64,000 nt of DNA from Planctomycetaceae bacterium (GTDB taxonomy: Bacteria > Planctomycetota > Planctomycetia > Planctomycetales > Planctomycetaceae), in assembly GCA_041398825.1 (NCBI GenBank), contig JAWKTX010000004.1, positions 62,001-126,000 of the forward strand, read 5' to 3'. Below, piece by piece: positions 18,433 through 26,605 of this stretch. The notes beneath the pieces were generated by a model. That model made no database searches and was not told where the DNA came from. It worked only from the letters and a program-made list of their open reading frames with translations. The position numbers and the translations under genes are program-made. How positions within the stretch are numbered: the stretch's first letter is position 1; the number at the start of each line of letters is the position of its first letter.

Positions 18433-20211
18433 ATGTCAGGTGGACGTCCAACCGCAGCTTTTTACCTCGCGGTCCTAGCAGTCATAGGAGGGCTGATTTA
18501 CTTCGCCATGAAGCAGGCGGATGGTCCCGCAGGAAACAACAACGCTCCAGTCGCCGGGGACAATGAAGCAACGATTGATCCCACAAAGCTGAACACGGGA
18601 ACCAGCACATCTGGCGAAGCCGTGGCAGAAGGCTCATCAGACGACATCGTGACGACGGTCAAGGAGTATTCCTTTGTTCCAGCGACTCGACTGCCACCGG
18701 TATCCGGCACTGCCGGATACAAACCACTCGAGAACAACACCGTTCGATTTGCATTGAATGTCTGGGCGGGATGGGCTCCGATTATTCATGCCAACGAAGG
18801 TTTCCAGCCCAACAAGGTCTGGAAGACCGCCGACGGAAAAGAGTTTCGGGTACATCTGGTGCTCGTCGACAATCCGATTGAAATGCGGGATGGTTACGCA
18901 GCGGGCAACTACCATATTGGCTGGGGTACGGTTGATATGTTGCCCCTGTTTATGGAAGGGTTTGTGGACGATTCGGGCAATCCCCGTGACAGTCGAGTGA
19001 TGCCACGCATCTACCAGCAGATCGACTGGTCGAATGGAGGGGACGGCATTGTCGTTCGTGACACCATCAAGACTGTTGCGGACCTGCGGGGCAAGAAGAT
19101 CGTTCTTGCGCAGAATTCTCCTTCGCAGTACTTCGCACTCAGCATGCTTGTGGCCGGTGGACTTCAGCCTGGCGAAGTTCAGTTCTCCTACACAAACGAT
19201 GCGTTTGAAGCGGCGGCAGCATTCAATGCCAACAAGGATATCGCAGCGTGCGTGAGTTGGGCTCCCGACATTTATACGTTGTCAGAGCAGCCCGGGAACC
19301 GCATGCTGGTGGATACAGCAACGGCAAACAAACTTATCGCTGATATCTGGTACGCTCGTGCAGATTTTGCGAAAGATCACCCCGACCTGATTGAAGGCAT
19401 CGTGCGAGGGATCTTTGATTCTGTAGACACGCTGAAGTCGCAGGAAGAAAAGCAGAAAGTTGCGCAATGGATGGCGGAAGGATACGCAATCCCCGCCAGT
19501 GACTGTCTCGGTATGCTTGGCGATGCTCACTGGACGAACTTCGCGGAGAATCGACAGTTCTTCATGAATCAGAACAATCCGTCGCGATTCGAATCAGTCT
19601 GGAATCAGGCGTATTACATCTACCGAAGCATCCGCTCGATCAGCAGACCTGCGGTTTCGTTCGATAAAGTAGTGGACTTCAGCATTCTGCAGAAGTTGCA
19701 GGGCGAGGCCAAATATGCATCGCAGAAGGATGAGTACCAGGTACAGTTCGTTCCGAAAACGACCAATGAAATCATGGCCGAATCAGACGAAGTACTGACA
19801 AACACAGTGATCATCCATTTTGCTCCGAACGATCACGATCTTTTCCACAAGGTGACTCGTAAGAATTCAGAAGGCAAGGACGTGGAGGAAATGTACGATC
19901 CCAACGTCGACTTTATTCTTGAAGAGATCTCCCGGCTGGTGGGCAGTTTTGGTGCAGCACGAGTGGTCATAGAAGGCCACACGGATGCGTCGATGAAATC
20001 GATGTTGCCGGATGACGTGCTGGTCAAAGAGTTGTCGGCTAATCGAGCCAATGCTGTTAAGGAAGCACTCGTGCAGAAGTTCCAGCTGGACCCGAATCAG
20101 TTCAACTCTGCCGGTATTGGCTGGGCTCGTCCCGCAGATCCCAAAGACCCGAATAACCATGCCAAGAACCGACGCGTGGAAATTCGAGTATTCTCTGCCG
20201 AGAAAGAATAG
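18433..20211 (+). CDS. Substrate-binding protein fused to OmpA peptidoglycan-binding domain
   Basis: A 592-residue protein with one N-terminal membrane anchor (residues 7-26) and a low-complexity linker. About residues 95-420 form an NMT1/SsuA-like ABC solute-binding domain (NVWAGWAPIIHANEGF ... DLRGKKIVLAQNSPSQYFAL ... ADLIW-like segments), and about 455-590 an OmpA C-terminal domain (VVIEGHTDASM ... LSANRANAVKEAL ... NRRVEIRV). The OmpA part should hold it on peptidoglycan while the binding domain captures a small substrate in the periplasm. Other planctomycetes place transporter permease genes beside such proteins; none is adjacent here. ACAGGAG sits eight bases before the ATG. It is followed by a stem-loop and purB. 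Confidence 0.85.
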   Translation: MSGGRPTAAFYLAVLAVIGGLIYFAMKQADGPAGNNNAPVAGDNEATIDPTKLNTGTSTSGEAVAEGSSDDIVTTVKEYSFVPATRLPPVSGTAGYKPLENNTVRFALNVWAGWAPIIHANEGFQPNKVWKTADGKEFRVHLVLVDNPIEMRDGYAAGNYHIGWGTVDMLPLFMEGFVDDSGNPRDSRVMPRIYQQIDWSNGGDGIVVRDTIKTVADLRGKKIVLAQNSPSQYFALSMLVAGGLQPGEVQFSYTNDAFEAAAAFNANKDIAACVSWAPDIYTLSEQPGNRMLVDTATANKLIADIWYARADFAKDHPDLIEGIVRGIFDSVDTLKSQEEKQKVAQWMAEGYAIPASDCLGMLGDAHWTNFAENRQFFMNQNNPSRFESVWNQAYYIYRSIRSISRPAVSFDKVVDFSILQKLQGEAKYASQKDEYQVQFVPKTTNEIMAESDEVLTNTVIIHFAPNDHDLFHKVTRKNSEGKDVEEMYDPNVDFILEEISRLVGSFGAARVVIEGHTDASMKSMLPDDVLVKELSANRANAVKEALVQKFQLDPNQFNSAGIGWARPADPKDPNNHAKNRRVEIRVFSAEKE

Positions 20212-20263
20212 GGAACCCGTACGCGATCGCTCAGCGAACGCGTTGGAATTCGATATGATGCGG

Positions 20264-20290
20264 AGCCCGGCAACTCAAAGTAGCCGGGCT
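20264..20290 (+). terminator. Stem-loop between the OmpA fusion and purB
   Basis: Eight-bp stem AGCCCGGC (20264-20271) / GCCGGGCT (20283-20290) with an 11-base loop, 52 bases after the stop. The following CAAATCATTTA is only moderately T-rich, so termination is likely but not certain. Confidence 0.55.
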
Positions 20291-20325
20291 CAAATCATTT
20301 ATTGACGAGCTCAAAAGGTAGCCAA

Positions 20326-21756
20326 GTGTCGCACGATATCTACGAAAACCCTCTGATTACTCGATACGCATCTCGTGAAATGGCTGGCATCTGGTCAGCT
20401 CAGAGTAAGCACTCAACGTGGCGGCGACTGTGGATCGCGCTGGCGGAAGCAGAACAACAGCTGGGCCTGCAAATTAGTGATCTGCAGCTGGAAGAAATGA
20501 AAGCGAACATCGACAACATCGATTTTGCAGAAGCTGCCCGATACGAGAAAGAACTTCGCCACGATGTGATGGCCCATGTTCATGCCTGGGGAGATCAGGT
20601 CCCGAACGCCCGGCCAATCATCCACCTCGGCGCTACCAGTTGCTATGTCACAGACAACTCAGAACTGATTCAACTGCGTGACGGACTGTATCTGCTCAGA
20701 CGTCGGCTGGTACAAGTCATCGATCAACTTGCAAAGTTCGCCGTACAGTATCGTGACCTGCCGTGTCTGGGCTTTACGCATATGCAACCGGCCCAGCCAA
20801 CGACCGTTGGAAAACGGGCGGCTCTCTGGTGCTGGGATCTGGTTCAGGACCTGGAAGAACTGAACTTTCGAATCGATTCACTGCGTTTCCGCGGGGTCAA
20901 AGGAACCACGGGAACCCAGGCCACATTTTTAAGCCTGTTCGACGGAGACCATGCGAAAGTTCAGAAACTGGACCAGCTGGTCACTGAGAAAATGGGGTTC
21001 TCCCATAGCCATCCGGTAACTGGGCAGACCTATTCACGAAAAGTCGATTCTCAGATCATGGCGACGCTGAACGGCATTGGTCAGTCGTGCCACAAGGCCG
21101 GAACGGATATCCGATTGCTTCAGCACCGAAAAGAAGTGGAAGAACCGTTCGGTTCAAAACAAATCGGTTCGTCAGCAATGGCCTACAAACGGAATCCCAT
21201 GAGAAGCGAACGGATGTGTGCGCTGGCGAGGTTTGCGATGAGCCTTCAGGCTGGTGCAGACGCCACGATGGCCACGCAGTGGATGGAACGTACGCTGGAC
21301 GACAGCGCTGTCCGTCGACTGACCCTGCCCCAGAGTTTTCTGGCCATCGACGCCTGCCTGCTCATTTACCGAAACATCACTGACGGACTAGTTGTCTACC
21401 CCAAGACCATCGAACGTCATCTGAACGAAGAGCTGCCCTTTATGGCAACGGAAGAGATTCTGATGGCCGGTGTTCGCGCTGGTGGCGATCGTCAGGAATT
21501 GCACGAACAGATCCGAATTCACAGTCAGGAAGCAGCGGACCAGGTCAAGCGAGAAGGAAAGCCAAACGATCTGATCAGCAGGCTGAAACAGGACAAATCG
21601 TTTTCCGCGGTTGACCTCGAAGGAACACTGGATGCCAGGCTCTACATTGGGCGGGCCCCGATGCAGGTGGATCAGTTTATTGCAGAACATGTCGAACCTG
21701 TGCGAAGTCGCTTTGCCGCTGATCTTTCCGAAGCTTCAGAAGACTTGCGTGTCTGA
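20326..21756 (+). CDS. purB: Adenylosuccinate lyase
   Basis: A 476-residue cytoplasmic enzyme of purine synthesis. It cleaves fumarate from SAICAR and from adenylosuccinate. The fumarase/aspartase superfamily signature appears as GSSAMAYKRNPMRSE, with earlier blocks HLGATSCYVTDN (catalytic His region), LGFTHMQPAQPTTVGKR and RGVKGTTGTQA, all typical of PurB in its longer, eukaryote-like form. GTG at 20326 is chosen as start since AAAAGGT lies 8-14 bases upstream and the protein then begins SHDIYENPL as in relatives; a TTG at 20302 is the alternative. It appears monocistronic and is followed by a 12-bp hairpin. Confidence 0.95.
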   Translation: MSHDIYENPLITRYASREMAGIWSAQSKHSTWRRLWIALAEAEQQLGLQISDLQLEEMKANIDNIDFAEAARYEKELRHDVMAHVHAWGDQVPNARPIIHLGATSCYVTDNSELIQLRDGLYLLRRRLVQVIDQLAKFAVQYRDLPCLGFTHMQPAQPTTVGKRAALWCWDLVQDLEELNFRIDSLRFRGVKGTTGTQATFLSLFDGDHAKVQKLDQLVTEKMGFSHSHPVTGQTYSRKVDSQIMATLNGIGQSCHKAGTDIRLLQHRKEVEEPFGSKQIGSSAMAYKRNPMRSERMCALARFAMSLQAGADATMATQWMERTLDDSAVRRLTLPQSFLAIDACLLIYRNITDGLVVYPKTIERHLNEELPFMATEEILMAGVRAGGDRQELHEQIRIHSQEAADQVKREGKPNDLISRLKQDKSFSAVDLEGTLDARLYIGRAPMQVDQFIAEHVEPVRSRFAADLSEASEDLRV

Positions 21757-21771
21757 TTTGCTCGTTTTTCC

Positions 21772-21813
21772 TTCCGGAAGAAGATTCCTTTTGCAACATG
21801 GCTTCTTCCGGAA
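21772..21813 (+). terminator. Perfect 12-bp hairpin after purB
   Basis: TTCCGGAAGAAG (21772-21783) pairs with CTTCTTCCGGAA (21802-21813), with an 18-base loop, 15 bases after the purB stop. There is no T-run after it, so it may be a 3' stabiliser or a processing site rather than a terminator. Confidence 0.5.
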
Positions 21814-22014
21814 CAGCACGCGCATGAAGCGCATACGATGCACAGTCCGCGAGACCAGCCACCCACATTGATGATGAACGTTCCATAGAGCGGAGCGTCA
21901 ATCGATCCGGGCCTGCCCGGAATTTCAGCCGGAACTTTTTGATCCATTGTCACCTGCTGATCGTTTCCTGAACACGTACGGCGTTTGTGCAGGCAGTCGC
22001 TCAGGAGCTTGACC

Positions 22015-22794
22015 ATGATCAGGGTGACGGATGTCTTTCATCATTTCGGGCTACAGCCTGTTTTGAGAGAAGTGTGTTTTGAGGTTGAGTCCGGACAGAC
22101 GCTGGCCATTATTGGCCCAAACGGAATGGGGAAAACGACGCTGCTGAATATCCTTGCCGGTATGATTTCTCCGGCAGGTGGCGTTGTCGAAATTAATGGG
22201 CTCCGCCGTCGTTCGACGGTGGACCATGAACTGGCGATCCGGCAGCAGACATTTTTTCTGCCAGCTGATTTCTGGCTGCCATCCGGAGTTACCGGGCGCC
22301 AGTTTGTGCTGGCCGTCGGCGATACCTGGGGCGTGCCTGAGCGCGCATTGCTGGAACATACCGAGCAACTTCTGGACTTGTTCCACCTCACGCGCGTTGC
22401 AGATTCGAGTGCCCGGGGTTATTCGAGCGGACAGCAGAAGAAACTCGGACTTTGCGCGGCCCTTGTGACAGAGTCGCCTGTTTTGCTGCTCGACGAACCG
22501 TTCTCAGGCGGACTTGATCCGGCGGGTCTGACCGCCATTAAGCAGATCCTGAAGCAACTGACGCAAAGCAGCCACCGAACAGTTGTTCTGACAAGTCCGG
22601 TTCCGGAACTGGTTCAGGAAGTGGCAGACGAAGTCCTGGTTCTCGATGACGGCAGGGTTCTGATGCACGGATCCGTCGAGCAGGTCATTCGTGAGACGGA
22701 TGCCGCGAGCCTCGACGAAGCTCTCCGAAGGCTGATCTTTCCTGACACTGCAGAGGCTTTGACCAGGTACCTCAACAGACAGGTGGCAGAATGA
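22015..22794 (+). CDS. ABC transporter ATP-binding protein
   Basis: A 259-residue ATPase of an ABC transporter. Walker A is GPNGMGKTT, the signature is YSSGQQKKLG, and Walker B is VLLLDEPFSGGLDP. The family style (CcmA/NatA-like, one ATPase plus a large membrane subunit) fits an exporter of unknown substrate. The ATG at 22015 has CAGGAGC upstream. Its last four bases overlap the start of the membrane subunit (ATGA), so both are translated together. Confidence 0.9.
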   Translation: MIRVTDVFHHFGLQPVLREVCFEVESGQTLAIIGPNGMGKTTLLNILAGMISPAGGVVEINGLRRRSTVDHELAIRQQTFFLPADFWLPSGVTGRQFVLAVGDTWGVPERALLEHTEQLLDLFHLTRVADSSARGYSSGQQKKLGLCAALVTESPVLLLDEPFSGGLDPAGLTAIKQILKQLTQSSHRTVVLTSPVPELVQEVADEVLVLDDGRVLMHGSVEQVIRETDAASLDEALRRLIFPDTAEALTRYLNRQVAE

Positions 22795-24044
22795 GTCGCT
22801 GGCATCAACTCTCAAATCTTCCCGTTCGAGTTCTCGGTCTGGCTGGCATCCTGACAGTGGCTGTCGATGGATTCGTCCTATTTGTCTGGGTGTTGTGGGG
22901 CCAATGGATGCAGGAAGCAGACTCTCTGCAAATCCTGTTGCCCCCGCTCACAGTTTCCATTGCAATCGTCTGTGCGTGCGGGGGATTGCTGGCAATGGTG
23001 CGAATTCGACGACATCCTCTGATCAACCGTGAATACGGAAAATGGCTGACCATTACGCCCTGGCATTCTGGCAAACGTTTACCGTTCGGTCCGGCGACTC
23101 CTGTTTGGCGTGACTTGATTCTGTTGATGGCACTGGGGTTGTTCGCGGCTTTGAAAGTCGTCGTCGTCTGCCGGCTTACCAGTGCAAGCACGACTGCGAT
23201 AACTCCTGCCATTTCGAATCCAGAATTCGGATCCGCGAATCCGTTCTCCGCTTCTCAGGAGGGCCTCGCTTGTGCGATTGCAGCTGTTTTTCCCGGCGTG
23301 GTATTTTTGGCGACCTGGATGGTTGCAACAGGCCTTGTCGTCGTTCGCGAACATCCGATTTTCGGTGCAGGACTTTTGACGTCGGCTGGTCTTATCGTAC
23401 ATATGATCCAGTCCCGGAACCTACTGATCGCTGCGTTGGCAGGATCCGGGACACTGGCCGTTGCATTTGTGACGATATGGAAGCTCAGCAACCGGATGGT
23501 GGACAGAATCCCGAAGCAATCGCTGGATCTGGGCACTGCCCCGGGTTTTCAGGCCAGGGTCGCGCCCGTCTTTCATGTGTTGTCGCCGGATCGTTATCAA
23601 TCGGTCTACGCCTGCTGGCTGGTTAGCCGACGAAGGACCTGGATTCATTCCTTGCTGATTCTGATGATTTGGCTGACTGTGTTTCCGTGGAATTCATCAA
23701 TCTACGGTCTCCTGATCATCGCAATCATGGTGACGATGCTCTCAATGCTCCATGGCGTCGCGCTGGCAGATCGTTGCCAAACAAATCTCAGCCTTCCGGC
23801 TCGGTGGTCATTAAGGCGATGGATTGTTCCGGCATACGATCGTATCTGGCTGGGGCCGTGCATGATGATCTTGTCATCCGCCAGCATACTAAGCCTGGTT
23901 GCCCTGAGGCTAATCAATCCGGCTTGGGGTTGTCCGGTTGCGATACTGCTTCCGATGAGCATCGCTGTTCATTGGCCGCGGGATTATCAAACGTGGTCGC
24001 TCACCAGCCCGGTCTCGTATTTGATTTCTCATCGTCGCAGCTAG
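22791..24044 (+). CDS. ABC transporter membrane subunit
   Basis: A 417-residue integral membrane protein with roughly ten hydrophobic segments (for example VLGLAGILTVAVDGFVLFVW, LILLMALGLFAALKVVVVCR, IAAVFPGVVFLATWMVATGL and LLILMIWLTVFPW). It has no catalytic motif. It starts in the stop of the ATPase gene (ATGA overlap), which identifies it as the partner permease. I do not recognise a specific family; sequence style is close to ABC-2-like membrane proteins of planctomycetes. The substrate is unknown. Confidence 0.75.
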   Translation: MSRWHQLSNLPVRVLGLAGILTVAVDGFVLFVWVLWGQWMQEADSLQILLPPLTVSIAIVCACGGLLAMVRIRRHPLINREYGKWLTITPWHSGKRLPFGPATPVWRDLILLMALGLFAALKVVVVCRLTSASTTAITPAISNPEFGSANPFSASQEGLACAIAAVFPGVVFLATWMVATGLVVVREHPIFGAGLLTSAGLIVHMIQSRNLLIAALAGSGTLAVAFVTIWKLSNRMVDRIPKQSLDLGTAPGFQARVAPVFHVLSPDRYQSVYACWLVSRRRTWIHSLLILMIWLTVFPWNSSIYGLLIIAIMVTMLSMLHGVALADRCQTNLSLPARWSLRRWIVPAYDRIWLGPCMMILSSASILSLVALRLINPAWGCPVAILLPMSIAVHWPRDYQTWSLTSPVSYLISHRRS

Positions 24045-24477
24045 TGGTGGGTTTTGCCCACTCATTCGCACAACCTGCTGCTAATTGTCCATTGAAAACC
24101 GGGACATCGACGGTGTTAACAGAGCTCAAGTTTCAGATTGGAGATCTGTATTTCGAATTCGACGTTTTGCGTGTACGGGGGCCCGCTCAGCTCGGGATCA
24201 GCAAACGACGGCCCTTTTTCACCTCACCGTCGCACGATGCCCCTGACCGCAAACAACCTCCGATGATGGAGCGGCGGGCGTCAGAGTTTGCACGAATCAG
24301 ACTCGATTCCGAACCCGTTCATTCCGGACATTTCTGCGGCGTTGCTTGACGCGACCGTCTGAGGATTCAACAGTTCTCACACAAAGTGCCGGGCACAATT
24401 TGCATTGACAGAAGCTTCGGCAGCAAATCGAAGGAATGCAACGGTCAAATTCGAGCACAGGTTCAGGAACTGAAACG
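24045..24477. other. 433-base spacer before ligA, nothing recognised
   Basis: An open frame from within the permease continues to 24349, but it is an out-of-frame shadow with no family features. I see no RNA, repeat or clear terminator. The segment CCATTGAAAACCGGGAC (about 24089) resembles the end of the dispersed repeat at 46293, but lacks the second arm. Confidence 0.5.
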
Positions 24478-26493
24478 ATGTCTGCGGGTAAGAGAATCCA
24501 GGAATTGCGAGAAGCTCTCGAGCGTCACAACCGCCTGTACTACGTGGAGGCTCGTCCTGAGGTGACGGATCGTGAGTACGATGCATTAATGGCCGAATTA
24601 ATGCGTCTGGAAGACGAGCACCCGGAGTTTGAGTCGCCGAACAGCCCCAGCCGTAAGGTGGGAGGCGAACCGATTGACGGATTCACTCAGATCACCCATC
24701 GTGTTCCGATGCTGTCGATCGAAAATGCATTCGAGGAGCAGGAAATCACGGACTGGGATGCTGGCCTGAGAAAATCACTCGGACGGGATGACCTCGACTA
24801 TTCCGTGGAATACAAGATTGACGGAGTCGCTATTTCGCTCACGTGGGAGAATGGTGAATTCATCCGCGCGGCCACCCGTGGCAATGGAGCCGTTGGTGAT
24901 GATGTGACATCGAATGCGCGAATCATCGCGGGAATTCCTTTGCGGCTGACTTCCAGGCACCCTCCCGCGACCCTGGAAGTGCGTGGCGAAGTCATCATTC
25001 TGAATGACGATTTCGCAGCATTTCAGGCGGAACAGGTTCGCAATGGAGAAGAGCCATTTAAGAACCCTCGCAACGCTGCTGCCGGGGCGCTCAAACTTCT
25101 GGATCCGAAGACCGCGAGAGCCAGAAAACTCCGATTTCTGGCGCATGGTGTTGGACATGTCGAAGGGGTCACGTGGGCTTCCTACGACATGTTTCTGAAT
25201 TCGATCCGACAGTTCGGGATTCCAACGACGCCCAATGTTTCCCGGGCGGTTGGATACGACGAACTGATGCGAGTTCTTGGAGAGATGATTGAGCAGGTTC
25301 CGGAATTGCCATTTGAAGTTGATGGGTTGGTCATCAAGTTAAACAGTCTTTCCGAACGTGACTCGCTGGGCGCCACTTCCAAGAGTCCTCGATGGGTACG
25401 TGCCTACAAGTGGGAACGATACGAAGCTGAAACTCGCGTCAACGCAATCACCATTCAGGTTGGCAAGACCGGTGCGCTGACGCCTGTGGCTGAACTGGAG
25501 CCGGTGGAAATTGCAGGGACCACAGTTTCCAGGGCCAGTATGCACAATCGTGACGAACTCGACCGACTTGGAGTGCGGATCGGCGATACCGTTGCGGTTG
25601 AAAAAGCAGGAAAGATCATCCCGCATATCCTCCGCGTCAATGAAGGAGCTCGTACAGGAAACGAGAAGCCATACCGGTTTCCAACGGAATGCCCGGAATG
25701 CGGAACCGGCGTCCTGCAGGATGACGGTGGCGTGTACGTCCGATGTCCAAATCCGGGTTGTCCGGCTCAGCTCAGGGAATCGCTGATATTCTTCGCATCA
25801 CGGCCAGCCATGAACATCGACGGTCTGGGAGAGAAACTCATTGAACAGCTGATGCACGAAGGCCTCGTTGATGGTGTTCCTTCACTTTATCGCCTGAAGG
25901 AACGAGAAAAGGAACTCCTGAAACTTGATCGTCTGGGCAGGAAATCGATCGACAAGTTACTGGCCGGGATTGAAGCTTCGAAACAGCAGCCGCTGTGGCG
26001 ACTCTTGACGGGGATGAATATTCGACACGTCGGACAGACGAACGCACGCACGCTGGAACGAGCGTTCGGTACGATCGATTCCATCGCCGGGCAGACAGAA
26101 GAGAGCCTGTCTTCTGTCGATGAAATTGGTCCGGTGATCGCGGCCTCCGTTGCAGGCTTCTTTAACTCGGACTACGGGAAGGATCTTGTCGAGCAACTGA
26201 AACAACTGGGCCTGAATACCGGAACGGAGATTGTTTCCGCTCGTGGTACTGATAGTACTAGTGATAAGCTTGCCGGAATGACTGTCGTCGTCACCGGTAC
26301 CATGGTACGAATGAAACGTGATGAAATGGAACAACTGATTCGTGACCACGGTGGCAAAGCATCCGGAAGCGTTTCGAAGAAAACATCGTATGTCGTGGCA
26401 GGTGAGGCGGCTGGAAGTAAACTGACAAAAGCTCAGGAACTTGGTGTCAGGGTCCTTACGGAAGACGAATTTCTGGCATTGGTTGAGAGTTGA
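24478..26493 (+). CDS. ligA: NAD-dependent DNA ligase
   Basis: A 671-residue essential replication and repair enzyme that seals nicks with NAD+. The adenylation lysine is K113 in EYKIDGVAIS. The N-terminal Ia domain (RIQELREALERHNRLYYVEARPEVTDREYD) is present, followed by the OB fold, a four-Cys zinc finger (CPEC...CPNPGC, near residues 405-430), HhH repeats (MNIDGLGEKLIEQL, IRHVGQTNARTLERAFGTIDSI) and a C-terminal BRCT domain (LAGMTVVVTGTMVRMKRDEMEQLI...SYVVAGEAAGSKLTKAQELGVRVLTEDEFL). The length is normal. The ATG at 24478 is chosen over 24436 since it starts at the conserved domain. Confidence 0.97.
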   Translation: MSAGKRIQELREALERHNRLYYVEARPEVTDREYDALMAELMRLEDEHPEFESPNSPSRKVGGEPIDGFTQITHRVPMLSIENAFEEQEITDWDAGLRKSLGRDDLDYSVEYKIDGVAISLTWENGEFIRAATRGNGAVGDDVTSNARIIAGIPLRLTSRHPPATLEVRGEVIILNDDFAAFQAEQVRNGEEPFKNPRNAAAGALKLLDPKTARARKLRFLAHGVGHVEGVTWASYDMFLNSIRQFGIPTTPNVSRAVGYDELMRVLGEMIEQVPELPFEVDGLVIKLNSLSERDSLGATSKSPRWVRAYKWERYEAETRVNAITIQVGKTGALTPVAELEPVEIAGTTVSRASMHNRDELDRLGVRIGDTVAVEKAGKIIPHILRVNEGARTGNEKPYRFPTECPECGTGVLQDDGGVYVRCPNPGCPAQLRESLIFFASRPAMNIDGLGEKLIEQLMHEGLVDGVPSLYRLKEREKELLKLDRLGRKSIDKLLAGIEASKQQPLWRLLTGMNIRHVGQTNARTLERAFGTIDSIAGQTEESLSSVDEIGPVIAASVAGFFNSDYGKDLVEQLKQLGLNTGTEIVSARGTDSTSDKLAGMTVVVTGTMVRMKRDEMEQLIRDHGGKASGSVSKKTSYVVAGEAAGSKLTKAQELGVRVLTEDEFLALVES

Positions 26494-26605
26494 AGTCAGA
26501 TTGTGTGCAATGCCGGTATGGGAGCGATCCTGATCGCAGATCTGCAACGGTGAATTATTCGAAATTGCATCTTTGTTTACGACAGAGATCCAGGGCATCG
26601 TCATC

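Noticed and set aside
24089..24105. Similarity to one end of the dispersed repeat
   Set aside because: Only about 17 bases match and there is no second arm or central block.
23669..24349. 226-codon frame overlapping the permease and running past its end
   Set aside because: It is out of phase with the permease and its extra part has no recognisable features or ribosome site.
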